Source: Streptomyces sp. NRRL F-5135
Lineage (GTDB): Bacteria > Actinomycetota > Actinomycetes > Streptomycetales > Streptomycetaceae
DNA: 64,000 bases
Direction: 5' to 3'
Assembly (NCBI RefSeq): GCF_000719775.1
Contig: NZ_JOHR01000001.1
Coordinates: 682,001-746,000, forward strand
Below the pieces are notes generated by a model, which saw only the letters and a list, made by a program, of their open reading frames with translations, had not been told where the DNA came from and made no database searches. Made by a program: the position numbers and the translations under genes. Shown here one piece after another: positions 15,965 through 24,874 of this stretch. Position 1 is the stretch's first letter. Every line of letters begins with the position of its first letter.

Positions 15965-17067
15965 GCGGCGGAACGGCCGGCGGCGGCGCCGTCCGGAGCG
16001 GGACGGCCGGCGGCGGAACGGCGCGTGCCGGGACGGCCGGCGGCGCCGTGAGCGGCGTCGGCCGGGCCGTCGTCGTCGACCGGCCCGGCGCGCACCGCCT
16101 GGTGGCCGTCGACACGCCGGAGCCGGGCCCGGGCGAGGTACGGGTACGGGTCGCCGCGGCCGGGGTCTGTATGAGCGACCGTGAGCTGTACGACGGCCGC
16201 CGTGCCCCCGGCTATGTCCGCTACCCGATCACCCCCGGCCACGAGTGGTCGGGAACCGTCGAGGCGGTCGGCGAGGGTGTCGACCCGGAGCTGATCGGCC
16301 GCCGGACGGTCGCCGAGGGATTCCGGGCCTGCGGCCGGTGCGCGCGCTGCCGGGAGGGCGAGACCTCGCTGTGCACCGCCGGGTACGAGGAGACCGGCTT
16401 CACCCGGCCGGGGGCGTTCGCCGACCACGTACTCGTCCCGGCCCGGCTGCTGCACCTCCTCGCCGACGACGCCGACCTGCGGGCCGCCGCCCTGCTGGAG
16501 CCGGCCGCCGTGGTGGCGGCCGCGGTACGGTCCGGGCGCCCGGAGCCGGGCGAGCGGATCGCGGTCGTCGGCGCGGGCACCCTCGGGCTGCTGGCCGTTC
16601 AACTGCTCGCGGCCTCCTCCCCCGGCGAGCTGACCGTGATCGACCCACGGGCCGAACGGGGCCGTGTCGCCCGGGAGTCCGGCGCCACCGGCGCCCTCGA
16701 CCCGGAGGAGGCCGGGCGACTGCGCGGCGCGTACGACCTGGTGGTGGAGACGGCCGGGGCGGCCACGACGGCCGCCTCGTCGTGCCTGCTGGCCCGGCGC
16801 GGCGGCCGGGTGGTGCTGACCGGGATGTTCGCCGCGGGAGCCACCGGTATCGATCCCGTGCACCTGTCGGTGCATCAGCTGACGGTGCGGAGCGTCTTCG
16901 GCGCGCCGTCCGCCGCCTGGTCGTACGCCGTACGGGCCTTCACCGGCGGGCTGCTCGACCCGGGGCCGCTGGTGACGCACGAACTGCCGCTGGAGAGGTT
17001 CGAGGAGGCGATGGCACTGGTGGGCGGGGGTGATCCCGGCACCGGCAAGGTGCTGCTCCGCCCCTGA
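15961..17067 (+). CDS. Zinc-binding medium-chain alcohol/polyol dehydrogenase
   Basis: A 368-residue MDR enzyme. The catalytic-zinc region is AGVCMSDRELYDG and TPGHEWSGTVEAVG. The structural-zinc loop is CGRCARCREGETSLC (four Cys), and the Rossmann fold shows AVVGAGTLGLLAVQLL with the acidic end IDPRAE, which favours NAD+. It most resembles threonine/sorbitol-type dehydrogenases and would oxidise a sugar or polyol to a lactone or ketose in this cluster. The GTG start overlaps the previous stop (GTGA). About the first 30 residues are a repetitive Gly/Ala/Thr stretch encoded by repeated GGGACGGCCGGCGGC-like DNA; a second GTG after this stretch (near 16048) would give a more usual N-terminus. 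Confidence 0.88.
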   Translation: MSGGTAGGGAVRSGTAGGGTARAGTAGGAVSGVGRAVVVDRPGAHRLVAVDTPEPGPGEVRVRVAAAGVCMSDRELYDGRRAPGYVRYPITPGHEWSGTVEAVGEGVDPELIGRRTVAEGFRACGRCARCREGETSLCTAGYEETGFTRPGAFADHVLVPARLLHLLADDADLRAAALLEPAAVVAAAVRSGRPEPGERIAVVGAGTLGLLAVQLLAASSPGELTVIDPRAERGRVARESGATGALDPEEAGRLRGAYDLVVETAGAATTAASSCLLARRGGRVVLTGMFAAGATGIDPVHLSVHQLTVRSVFGAPSAAWSYAVRAFTGGLLDPGPLVTHELPLERFEEAMALVGGGDPGTGKVLLRP

Positions 17068-17412
17068 CCGGCCGGCCGGGGCGACCCCGCCCCGCCGGGC
17101 GCCGCTCCCGGGCCGGACCGGCCGGGTCCAGCGGGACCGGGCCCGCCCCGACCGCCCCGCTTTCCCGGCGCCGACTCCGTACCGGCTCCCCGGCTCCGTA
17201 CCGACCCGACCCGCACGACCCCGCGCCACCCGCCACCCGCCACGACCCACCGCCGGCGGCCGCCCCCGCGGCGCCACCCCGGCCCGTGCGACGGCCGAAC
17301 CGGCCGAACAGGCCGGTCCCGCGACCGCCGTACGACCCGTACCGCACGGCTCGCCTCCCGGCCCCCCGGCCCCCGATCCCTCCGCGCAGGACCCCGACCG
17401 AAGGACTCGCCC
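17068..17412. other. 345-base GC-rich intergenic region
   Basis: No gene is supported here. The + strand is strikingly C-rich (many CCCG/ACCCG runs), so open frames across it give Pro/Arg/Ala-rich translations of no protein character. It ends with GAAGGACT, the ribosome site of the next GTG. It may carry an internal terminator or promoter, but no clear hairpin or -35/-10 pair was seen. Confidence 0.5.
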
Positions 17413-18393
17413 GTGACCGACGCATCAGCCCCCGACCCGCGCCGCCCCGGTGACCAGGCGCTCGCCTCCCTCGGCCTGGCCGCACCCGACGACAACCCCG
17501 CGGACACCTCCCCGCACGCCTTCCCCGACGGCGGCGGATGGCGCACCGAGATCCCGTCCGTGGAAGGCCCCGAGAGCCTCGCCGAGGTGCTCAAGGAGTC
17601 CTCCCGTCTCGACGTGCCGATCCACCGTGTCAGCCAGGGCAGCGGCGTGTGGATGCTCTCCGACGCCGACATCACCGAGATGGTCGACGCCTGCGCCTCC
17701 CGCGACATCGAGCTGTGCCTGTTCACCGGGCCGCGCGGCACCTGGGACACCGGCGCCTCGACCCGTACGGACTCCGGCGGCGCCGGCCTGCGGGCACGCG
17801 GCCACAGCGCGCTGGCCGGCTGTGTCGAGGACGCCGTGCGCGCCACCGGACTCGGGGTGAAATGCCTCCTGGTCGCGGACGAGGGGGTGCTGTGGACCCT
17901 GCACCGGCTGCGCGAGCGGGGCGTGCTCCCGGCCGACACCACGTTCAAGGTCTCGGCGCTGATCGGCCCGGTGAACCCGGCGTCGTACGCGGTCTTCGAG
18001 CGGCTCGGCGCCGACTCGATCAACATCCCGTCGGACCTGACGCTCGCTCAGCTCACCGAGATCCGCCGTACCAGCGGCGCTCCCATGGACCTCTACATCG
18101 AGGCACCGGACGACCTCGGCGGCTACGTGCGGATGTACGAGGCGGCCGAGCTGATCCGCCGTGGTTCCCCGCTCTATCTCAAGTTCGGCCTGTCGAAGTC
18201 CCCCGGCATCTATCCCTACGGCGCCCAACTCCGCGACACTGCCCTGAGCAGCGCCCGCGAGCGGGTGCGCCGGGGACGGCTGGTCCTCGATCTGCTGGCC
18301 CGGCACGGCGCCGACGGCGGCATGTCGCCGCTCGGCTCCCGGCTGCCGGGCCCTCTCAGGCGTTTTCCCGTGACCGACGCCACTGACCACTGA
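17413..18393 (+). CDS. Conserved TIM-barrel-like protein of unknown function in a sugar operon
   Basis: A 326-residue protein not assigned to a characterised enzyme. From about residue 55 it shows alternating strand-helix blocks that look like a beta/alpha barrel: HRVSQGSGVWML, ELCLFTGPRG, GVKCLLVADEGVL, FKVSALIGPVNP, SINIPSDLTLAQL, PMDLYIEAPDDLGGYVRMYE, PLYLKFGLSKSP. The text loosely recalls U32-peptidase-like barrels. It has no signal peptide or membrane segment, so it is cytoplasmic. The GTG start has GAAGGA 8 bases upstream. It lies between the dehydratase/dehydrogenase pair and the ChvE-type transporter, so a role in the same sugar pathway (for example an aldolase- or isomerase-like step) is an inference only. 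Its last codons and stop run into a 7-base tandem repeat. Confidence 0.7.
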   Translation: MTDASAPDPRRPGDQALASLGLAAPDDNPADTSPHAFPDGGGWRTEIPSVEGPESLAEVLKESSRLDVPIHRVSQGSGVWMLSDADITEMVDACASRDIELCLFTGPRGTWDTGASTRTDSGGAGLRARGHSALAGCVEDAVRATGLGVKCLLVADEGVLWTLHRLRERGVLPADTTFKVSALIGPVNPASYAVFERLGADSINIPSDLTLAQLTEIRRTSGAPMDLYIEAPDDLGGYVRMYEAAELIRRGSPLYLKFGLSKSPGIYPYGAQLRDTALSSARERVRRGRLVLDLLARHGADGGMSPLGSRLPGPLRRFPVTDATDH

Positions 18394-18414
18394 CCACTGA
18401 CCATCGACCACTGA
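18380..18414. repeat. 7-bp tandem repeat CCACTGA x5 across a stop codon
   Basis: Five consecutive 7-base units at 18380-18414: CCACTGA four times and CCATCGA once (fourth unit). The second unit contains the TGA stop of the upstream gene. The array ends just before the AAGGA ribosome site of the substrate-binding-protein gene. Copy-number changes would alter the spacing in front of that gene and the end of the upstream protein. Confidence 0.85.
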
Positions 18415-18424
18415 TCAAGGACTG

Positions 18425-19534
18425 ATGAACCTCATGCGCAGGAACAGGGCCGCTCTCGCCCTCACCGCAGTCTCCCTCGTCCTCTCCCTCGCCGCCTGCG
18501 GGCAGAACAGCGACGGCGGCGGCAAGGAGGAGAAGGGCGGGAAGGGATCCACCGTCGGCATCGCGATGCCGACCAAGTCGTCCGAGCGGTGGATCGCGGA
18601 CGGAAACAACGTTGTCACGGAGCTCAAGAAGCTCGGTTACAAGACCGACCTCCAGTACGGGGAAGACAACGTTGCCCAGCAGGTCGCCCAGATCGAGAAC
18701 ATGATCACCAAGGGCGTGGACGTGCTGATCGTCGCCGCCATCGACGGCAGCGCGCTCAGCGACGTCCTCCAGCAGGCCGCCGACCAGGACATCAAGGTCA
18801 TCTCGTACGACCGGCTGATCCTCGGCACCAAGAACGTCGACTACTACGCGTCCTTCGACAATGAGAAGGTCGGTGTCCTCCAGGCCACGTACCTGGTGGA
18901 GAAGCTGGGGCTGAAGAGCGGCGAGAAGGGCCCGTTCAACATCGAGCTCTTCGCCGGCTCCCCGGACGACAACAACACGGGCTACTTCTTCAACGGCGCG
19001 ATGAAGGTGCTCAAGCCGTACATCGACAGCAAGCAGCTCGTCATCCGCAGCGGCCAGGACAAGCTGAACCAGATCACCACCCTGCGCTGGGACGGCGGAA
19101 CCGCCCAGAAGCGCATGGACGACCTGCTGACCAGGGCGTACGGGTCCGAGAAGCTGGACGCGGTCCTCTCGCCGTACGACGGCATCTCGATCGGCATCCT
19201 GTCGGCGCTCAGGTCCGACGGCTACGGCACGGCCGCGAAGCCCTACCCGCTGGTCACCGGGCAGGACGCCGAGGTCCAGTCGATCAAGTCGATCGCGGCG
19301 GGCCAGCAGACCATGACGGTCTTCAAGGACATCCGCCTGCTGGCCAAGACGGCCGCTTCGATGACCGACGACCTGCTGAACGACAAGAAGCCCGAGGTCA
19401 ACGACGAGAAGTCGTACAACAACAAGGCCAAGGTCGTCCCGGCGTACCTGCTGAAGCCGGTCAGCGTCGACAAGAGCAACTACCAGAAGGAACTGGTGGA
19501 CTCCGGCTACATCAAGGCGAGTGACCTGAAGTGA
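18425..19534 (+). CDS. chvE: ChvE-type multiple-monosaccharide ABC transporter substrate-binding lipoprotein
   Basis: A 369-residue periplasmic-binding-type lipoprotein. The signal peptide ends in a lipobox-like LSLAACG (Cys25), after which it is anchored to the membrane outside the cell. The type-I sugar-binding fold reads [40 protein letters not shown] (binding-site strand), [14 protein letters not shown] and [14 protein letters not shown], all typical of ChvE/XylF-like binders of xylose, arabinose, galactose or glucose. ATG 18425 follows AAGGA closely; ATG 18434 is the alternative. It is the first gene of the chvE-mmsA-mmsB transporter, coupled to the ATPase by a GTGA overlap. Confidence 0.92.
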   Translation: MNLMRRNRAALALTAVSLVLSLAACGQNSDGGGKEEKGGKGSTVGIAMPTKSSERWIADGNNVVTELKKLGYKTDLQYGEDNVAQQVAQIENMITKGVDVLIVAAIDGSALSDVLQQAADQDIKVISYDRLILGTKNVDYYASFDNEKVGVLQATYLVEKLGLKSGEKGPFNIELFAGSPDDNNTGYFFNGAMKVLKPYIDSKQLVIRSGQDKLNQITTLRWDGGTAQKRMDDLLTRAYGSEKLDAVLSPYDGISIGILSALRSDGYGTAAKPYPLVTGQDAEVQSIKSIAAGQQTMTVFKDIRLLAKTAASMTDDLLNDKKPEVNDEKSYNNKAKVVPAYLLKPVSVDKSNYQKELVDSGYIKASDLK

Positions 19535-21072
19535 CCGCACCTGTCCTGGAGATGCGCTCCATCGTCAAGACCTTCCCCGGGGTCAAGGCGCTCTCCGACG
19601 TCACGCTGACCGTGGCCCCGGGGGAGGTGCACGCCATCTGCGGGGAGAACGGCGCGGGCAAGTCCACCCTCATGAAGGTGCTCAGCGGCGTCCACCCGCA
19701 CGGGAGTTACGAGGGGGAGATCCTCTTCGAGGGCACCCCCTGCGCCTTCCGGGACATCCGGGCCAGCGAGGCGCAGGGCATCGTGATCATCCATCAGGAA
19801 CTCGCGCTGGTGCCCTACCTGTCGATCGCCGAGAACATCTTCCTCGGCAACGAGCACGCCACCCGGGGCTTCATCAGCTGGAACGAGACACTGCGGCACG
19901 CCGCCGCGCTGCTCAAGCGGGTGGGTCTGGACGAACACCCGCAGACCCGGGTCGCCGACATCGGCGTGGGCAAGCAGCAGTTGGTGGAGATCGCCAAGGC
20001 GCTGGCCAAGGAGGTGAAGCTGCTGATCCTGGACGAGCCGACGGCGGCGCTCAACGACTCCGACAGCGCCCAGCTGCTGCGCCTGATCGGCGAGTTGAAG
20101 GACCAGGGAATCACCTCGATCATCATCTCGCACAAGCTCAACGAGATCGCGGAGGTGGCCGACTCGGTCACCATCATCCGCGACGGAAGGACCATCGAGA
20201 CCCTCGATGTCAAGGCCGCCTCGACCACCGAGGACCGGATCATCCGGGGCATGGTCGGCCGCGACCTGGACAACCGCTTCCCCGACCGCACCCCCTACGA
20301 GGGCGAGGCAGGGGCGCGCCCCGCCCTCGAGGTGGTCGACTGGACCGTGCACCACCCCATCGACCAGCAGCGCAAGGTCGTGGACAACGTCTCGTTCGAG
20401 GTGCGCAGGGGCGAGATCGTCGGTATCGCGGGTCTGATGGGCGCCGGCCGCACGGAACTGGCGATGAGTGTCTTCGGGCGCAGTTACGGCCGGAACATCA
20501 GCGGTTCGGTCTTCAAGGACGGGGAGCGGATCCAGACCAGGACCGTGCCGGAGGCCGTCCAGCACGGCATCGCCTATGTCACCGAGGACCGCAAGCAGTT
20601 CGGGCTCAACCTCATCGACACCATCGGCCGGAACATCACCCTGGGCGCCCTGTCCAAGGTCGCCCGGCGCGGGGTGGTCGACGAGCACGAGGAGACCCGG
20701 GTCGCCGAGTCGTACCGCAAGAGCATGAACATCAAGGCGCCGACCGTCTTCGAGCAGGTCGGCCGGCTCTCCGGCGGCAACCAGCAGAAGGTCGTCCTCA
20801 GCAAATGGATCTTCGCGGGTCCCGAGGTGCTGATCCTGGACGAGCCCACGCGCGGGATCGACGTCGGCGCGAAGTACGAGATCTACACCGTCATCGACCA
20901 GCTCGCCGCGCAGGGCAAGGCCGTTGTCTTCATCTCATCCGAACTCCCCGAGTTGCTCGGCATGTGCGACCGCATCTACACGATGGCGGCCGGGCGGCTC
21001 ACCGGCGAGATCTCCCGGGCGGACGCGACTCAAGAAGTCCTGATGCGCCATATGACCAAGATTACGAGGTAG
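19531..21072 (+). CDS. mmsA: Sugar ABC transporter ATPase, two fused ATP-binding domains
   Basis: A 513-residue ATPase with two ABC domains, as in all CUT2 sugar importers. The N-terminal domain has a normal Walker A (GENGAGKST, about 39-47), a signature region degenerated to [15 protein letters not shown] and Walker [12 protein letters not shown]. The C-terminal domain has the altered P-loop [11 protein letters not shown] (Lys replaced by Arg, usual for this family), signature [14 protein letters not shown] and Walker [13 protein letters not shown]. It powers uptake through MmsB. The GTG start overlaps the ChvE gene stop. Confidence 0.95.
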   Translation: MTAPVLEMRSIVKTFPGVKALSDVTLTVAPGEVHAICGENGAGKSTLMKVLSGVHPHGSYEGEILFEGTPCAFRDIRASEAQGIVIIHQELALVPYLSIAENIFLGNEHATRGFISWNETLRHAAALLKRVGLDEHPQTRVADIGVGKQQLVEIAKALAKEVKLLILDEPTAALNDSDSAQLLRLIGELKDQGITSIIISHKLNEIAEVADSVTIIRDGRTIETLDVKAASTTEDRIIRGMVGRDLDNRFPDRTPYEGEAGARPALEVVDWTVHHPIDQQRKVVDNVSFEVRRGEIVGIAGLMGAGRTELAMSVFGRSYGRNISGSVFKDGERIQTRTVPEAVQHGIAYVTEDRKQFGLNLIDTIGRNITLGALSKVARRGVVDEHEETRVAESYRKSMNIKAPTVFEQVGRLSGGNQQKVVLSKWIFAGPEVLILDEPTRGIDVGAKYEIYTVIDQLAAQGKAVVFISSELPELLGMCDRIYTMAAGRLTGEISRADATQEVLMRHMTKITR

Positions 21073-21078
21073 TCGAAG

Positions 21079-22329
21079 ATGGCTCCGGTCACCACCGCCA
21101 CATCGAGGGGCGACACACCGAAGGACACCCCGCCCACACCGCGCCCGGCGGGACGCGGCACGGCGGAACTGCTGCTGGACGCCGCGCGCCGCAACATGCG
21201 GCAGTACGGGATGCTCGTCGCGCTCGCCCTGATCGTCATCCTGTTCCAGATATGGACCGACGGGGTCCTCCTCAAACCGAACAACGTCACCAACCTGGTC
21301 CTCCAGAACAGCTACATCCTGGTCCTGGCCATCGGCATGATGATCGTCATCATCGCGGGCCACATCGACCTCTCGGTGGGCTCGCTCGCCGCGTTCGTCT
21401 CCGCCGCCTGCGCGGTGATGATGGTCGAACACGACATGCCCTGGGTCCTTGCCCTGGCCATCGGACTGGTCATCGGGGCGATCGCGGGGGCCTGGCAGGG
21501 CTTCTGGATCGCGTATCTGGGCATTCCGTCGTTCATCGTCACCCTCGCCGGGATGCTCCTCTTCCGGGGCGGTACGCAGATCTTCCTCGGGTCGCGCTCG
21601 CTCGGCCCGTTCCCCGAGGGCTTCCAGAAGATAGCCACGGGCTATCTGCCGGAAGTCGGGCCGAACACCAATTACCACAACATCACGCTGCTGCTGGGAC
21701 TGGCGCTGCTGGCGTTCGCCCTGGTCCAGGAGGTCCGCGACCGCCGTAGGCAGAAGGCGTACGACCTGGAGGTGCTGCCGCGCAACCTGTTCCTGGCCAA
21801 GTGCGTGGCGCTGGCCGCGGCCGTGCTCGCGTTCACGATGACGCTGGCCAGCTACCGGGGAGTGCCGGTGGTCCTGCTGCTGCTCGCGGCGCTGCTTCTC
21901 GGCTTCGGCTATGTGATGCGCAACGCCGTGGTGGGCCGTCATGTCTACGCGCTGGGCGGCAACCAGGCCGCGGCGAAGCTGTCCGGCGTCAAGGACAAGC
22001 GCGTCACGTTCCTGGTGTTCGTCAACATGGGCGTCCTCGCGGCGCTGGCCGGCGTCGTGTACGCGGCCCGGCTCAACGCGGGTGTGCCGCAGGCCGGCAT
22101 CAACTTCGAACTGGAGGCCATCGCGGCGGCGTTCATCGGCGGTGCGTCGATGAGCGGCGGCGTCGGAACGGTGTTCGGGGCGATCATCGGCGGCCTGGTC
22201 CTCGGTGTCCTCAACAACGGTATGTCGCTGGTGGGCATCGGGACGGACTACCAGCAGGTCATCAAGGGGCTGGTGCTGCTGGCCGCCGTGGGCTTCGACG
22301 TCTGGAACAAGCGCCGGGTGGGCGCCTGA
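21079..22329 (+). CDS. mmsB: Sugar ABC transporter permease
   Basis: A 416-residue integral membrane permease of the CUT2 (RbsC/XylH-like) family with about ten hydrophobic segments. After a Thr/Pro-rich cytoplasmic start it runs MLVALALIVILFQIW, ILVLAIGMMIVIIAGHIDLSVGS (the family's conserved HIDLSVG loop), FIVTLAGMLLFRGG and EAIAAAFIGGASMSGGVG near the C-terminus. It forms the channel for the sugar bound by ChvE. It starts 6 bases after the mmsA stop, so it is the last gene of the operon, which is closed by the hairpin at 22395-22442. Confidence 0.94.
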   Translation: MAPVTTATSRGDTPKDTPPTPRPAGRGTAELLLDAARRNMRQYGMLVALALIVILFQIWTDGVLLKPNNVTNLVLQNSYILVLAIGMMIVIIAGHIDLSVGSLAAFVSAACAVMMVEHDMPWVLALAIGLVIGAIAGAWQGFWIAYLGIPSFIVTLAGMLLFRGGTQIFLGSRSLGPFPEGFQKIATGYLPEVGPNTNYHNITLLLGLALLAFALVQEVRDRRRQKAYDLEVLPRNLFLAKCVALAAAVLAFTMTLASYRGVPVVLLLLAALLLGFGYVMRNAVVGRHVYALGGNQAAAKLSGVKDKRVTFLVFVNMGVLAALAGVVYAARLNAGVPQAGINFELEAIAAAFIGGASMSGGVGTVFGAIIGGLVLGVLNNGMSLVGIGTDYQQVIKGLVLLAAVGFDVWNKRRVGA

Positions 22330-22394
22330 CGGTCCCGCGCCAAAGGGCGCACGGCCTGTGGGCCTGTGGGGCGGTCCCGCGCTCCGGAGTACGA

Positions 22395-22442
22395 CGGACG
22401 CGGCGCCGCGGCACACCTGAAGGTGTCGCGACGCCGCGTCCG
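22395..22442. terminator. Hairpin terminator between mmsB and the methyltransferase gene
   Basis: Inverted arms 22395-22418 and 22421-22442 pair as CGGACGCGGCG plus CACCT against their complements, with a few unpaired central bases and a two-base loop. It sits between convergent genes. Confidence 0.7.
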
Positions 22443-22469
22443 TGACCGGCCCCGTCCGGCCCCGTCGGC

Positions 22470-23243
22470 TCAGAGCGTGCGCGCCACGCCCACGTAGCCC
22501 GCGACGGGATCATGGCCGGGAGCCGCTACGGGCCCACCGGGGTCCGGACGCCAGTCGGCGGCCAGGGTGATGCCCGGCTCGACCAGTTCGAGTCCCTTGA
22601 AGAACCTGGCGAACTCCTCCCGGGACCGGGCGGCCGGCGCCGGCCGCCAGCGCTCGTGCGCCGCCTGCTCGTACGGTGCCCCCTCCGGCTCCGCGCCCGC
22701 CCTGTCCGCCCTGTCGAAGTCGCCGGTCGCGTGGGAGAGCACCAGGAAGCTGCCCGGTGCCAGCGGCTCGAGCAGCCTGCGCACGAGGTCGTACGCGCCG
22801 TCCTCGTCGGAGATGAAGTGCAGCCGCGCGAGCAGGAGGAGGGCGACGGGCCGGCCGAGGTCCAGCACCTTGCCGGCCGCCTCGACGACGGCCTCCGGGT
22901 CGCGGGCATCGGCCTGGGCGTACTCCGTCACGGCCGCGGAGCCGCCGCCCAGGAGCGCCTCGGCGTACCGGAGGGCGAGCGGCTCACCGCCGGTGTGCAG
23001 GACCCGTGAGCCGGGCCCGGCTTCCTGGACGACGCGGTGGAGGCCCGGCTCGGTGGGGACGCGGGTACCGATGTCGAGGTACTGCCGCACGCCGCCCTCG
23101 GCGCCCAGCCAGCGCACGGCGCGGTCCCGGAACGCCCGGCTGACGAGGTCCAGCGGATCGCGCGCGAGGTCGTACGCGAGGTCATACGCGGGGTCGTGTG
23201 CCGGATCACGCGTCGAGTCATGCATCGGTTCATGCACGGTCAT
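22470..23243 (-). CDS. SAM-dependent methyltransferase of the DUF574/Methyltransf_19 family
   Basis: A 257-residue protein of the actinobacterial Methyltransf_19 group: RAVRWLGAEGGVRQYLDIGTRVPTE contains the conserved start of the SAM-binding fold, followed by RVLHTGGEPLALRYAEALL, DARDPEAVV, RPVALLLLARLHFISDE and PGSFLVLSHATGD. Members are often linked to secondary metabolism, but their substrates are mostly unknown. ATG 23243 is chosen because GGAG lies 8 bases upstream; the ATG at 23255 has no such site. Residues 4-30 are a run of Asp-Pro/Asp-Leu repeats (DPAHDPAYDLAYDLARDP) encoded by a short tandem repeat. The upstream DNA is also highly repetitive. Confidence 0.85.
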   Translation of the reverse strand: MTVHEPMHDSTRDPAHDPAYDLAYDLARDPLDLVSRAFRDRAVRWLGAEGGVRQYLDIGTRVPTEPGLHRVVQEAGPGSRVLHTGGEPLALRYAEALLGGGSAAVTEYAQADARDPEAVVEAAGKVLDLGRPVALLLLARLHFISDEDGAYDLVRRLLEPLAPGSFLVLSHATGDFDRADRAGAEPEGAPYEQAAHERWRPAPAARSREEFARFFKGLELVEPGITLAADWRPDPGGPVAAPGHDPVAGYVGVARTL

Positions 23244-23651
23244 GGTGCGCTCCATGAGGTGTGGAATCCCAGGATCGGTGAGCGGGTGGTGCGTGCACTG
23301 GAGCTGAGAGCGGGAGCGGGAGCAGGGTCTGGAGCGGGAGCGGGAGCTGGAGGTGGAGCTGGAGGTGGCGGCAGGAGCGGGGCCGGGCCCGGAGCGGTCC
23401 CGCGTCGGACCGGGGCCGGGCCGGAGCTGGGAGCCGGGCCTGGGGGCGACGAGGGTGCGCTGCGGTGCGCGGGAGTTGAACAGGCTTACTGCGGTGGAGC
23501 TGTCACTCAGAGTGCCGATAGTGCGAGATTCACCGGGCCGAGTGGCCGTATTGTGACCGTGAGTGATGATCAGGCTGAGCGGTTCGGGCCGGATCCGGCC
23601 CCCGCCGAGGACCGGATCCGGCCCTTGGGTCAAGCGGTCAGGTGCGTACGG
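23244..23651. repeat. 408-base intergenic region with G/purine-rich repeat tract
   Basis: No gene is supported. From about 23290 to 23390 the + strand is a low-complexity tract of GGGAGC, GGAGCT and GGAGGTGG units with almost no T, rich in G-runs. It could form a G-quadruplex or strongly biased structure just upstream of the methyltransferase gene, which is transcribed leftward. The rest holds only the leader of that gene and the DUF397 terminator area. Confidence 0.6.
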
Positions 23652-23888
23652 TCAGGTGAGGAGGAAGTCCGCCTGCCCCGACTTCGCACCTTGGATGAAT
23701 GCGGCTATCTCACCGGTGGTGTAGATCAGAGCGGGGCCGTCAGGGTCGGCTGACTGGCGCACGGCGACTCTGCCGTCGGCCAGCTTCATGGCCTCGATGC
23801 AGTTGCCGCCGTTGCCACCGCTCCACGGTTTGCGCCAGCCTTCGGCACCGAGTTCAGCGGCGGGCATGCCGTTGTATATGGGATCCAT
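23652..23888 (-). CDS. DUF397 domain protein
   Basis: A 78-residue protein with the DUF397 pattern: W-R-K-P-x-x-S-G-x-x-G-G-N-C (WRKPWSGGNGGNC), then VAVRQSADPDGPALIYTTGEIAAFIQGAKSG. Proteins of this family nearly always follow a Scr1/DUF5753-type HTH gene in Streptomyces and probably work with it, in some systems as a toxin-like or antagonist partner. Here the ATG directly abuts the HTH gene's TGA stop (no spacing), so the pair is translationally coupled. Confidence 0.92.
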   Translation of the reverse strand: MDPIYNGMPAAELGAEGWRKPWSGGNGGNCIEAMKLADGRVAVRQSADPDGPALIYTTGEIAAFIQGAKSGQADFLLT

Positions 23889-24752
23889 TCACAGCTCCTT
23901 GCGGACATCCCTGAGGATCTCCTTCGTGCGTTGTGCAGTCGCGGCTTGCGCCGCCATCCGGTCCATGACCTCCAGGTGAGTGGCCACCTCGGGACGCGCG
24001 TCCAGGTAGACGGCGCCCGTGAGGTACTCGCTGTAGACCATGTCCGGCAGTTCGGGTACCGCGAAGCGGAAGATGACGAACGGCCCGTAGGTGCCCGGGT
24101 GGTGCCCGGCGGAGAACTCCGCGATCTGAAGGGTCACGTTGGGCAGGGCCGACGCGTCGAGCAGGCGGTCGATCTGCTCCCGCATGATGTCCGGGTCGTC
24201 CCCCACCGGCCGGCGCAGGACGGTCTCGTCCAGGACGGCCCAGAACCGGGGCGCGTCCTCGCGGAGCAGGAGCGACTGGCGTTCCATCCGGAGCGCCACA
24301 TGGCGCTCGATGTCCTCCGGCCGGCTCTCCCCGACGGCACCCGCGCGCATCACCGCGCGGGCGTACGCCTCGGTCTGGAGCAGCCCGGGAACGAAGTGCG
24401 GCTCGTAACTCCGCAGGAGGGAAGCCGCGCCCTCCAGGGAGACGTACATGCTGAACCAGTCCGGCAGGATGTCGTGGAACCGCTGCCACCAGCCGGGCTT
24501 GTTGGCCTCCTCGGTGAGCTCGACGAACGAGTCGACCTCGCATTCCGTGATCCCGTAGCCCCTGAGCAGCACCTGCACATAAGGGATCTTGAGAGCGACC
24601 TCGGCCGTCTCCATCCTGCGGATGGTCGCGGGAGCCACGCGCAGCAGCTTCGCCGCCTCCTCGCGGCGGAGGCCGGCCCGCTCGCGCAGGTCCTGGAGAC
24701 GCTTGCCGAGCACGACCTGACCGACGGTCGGGGCGGACCGCGGTTCGCTCAC
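23889..24752 (-). CDS. HTH (XRE) regulator with DUF5753 domain, Scr1/BldB-locus type
   Basis: A 287-residue DNA-binding protein. The N-terminal XRE helix-turn-helix spans about 10-65 (VLGKRLQDLRERAGL, EAAKLLRVAPATIRRMETAE). The C-terminal DUF5753 domain shows EPHFVPGLLQTEAYARAVM, RMERQSLLLREDAPRFWAVLDETVLRR and LPNVTLQIAEF, ending with FRFAVPELPDMVYSEYLTGAVYLD. The GTG start at 24752 has GGGAGG 10 bases upstream. Paired with the DUF397 gene and divergent from an anti-sigma-factor-like ATPase, it forms the three-part module repeated many times in Streptomyces genomes. Confidence 0.93.
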   Translation of the reverse strand: MSEPRSAPTVGQVVLGKRLQDLRERAGLRREEAAKLLRVAPATIRRMETAEVALKIPYVQVLLRGYGITECEVDSFVELTEEANKPGWWQRFHDILPDWFSMYVSLEGAASLLRSYEPHFVPGLLQTEAYARAVMRAGAVGESRPEDIERHVALRMERQSLLLREDAPRFWAVLDETVLRRPVGDDPDIMREQIDRLLDASALPNVTLQIAEFSAGHHPGTYGPFVIFRFAVPELPDMVYSEYLTGAVYLDARPEVATHLEVMDRMAAQAATAQRTKEILRDVRKEL

Positions 24753-24874
24753 TTCGGGACCTCCCCACGCACGGTTGGCAGCAGTCTGCCATGCATCCAA
24801 GCCTAAGCACACGTCACTCTGAATTTTTCAGAGTGCCACTTGCCAAGTGTCTCCGGCGGGTGGAGAGTGATCGG

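Noticed and set aside
17030-17416. Open frame in the C-rich spacer before the barrel-protein gene
   Set aside because: Translation is almost only Pro/Arg/Ala/Thr, no ribosome site, no domain.
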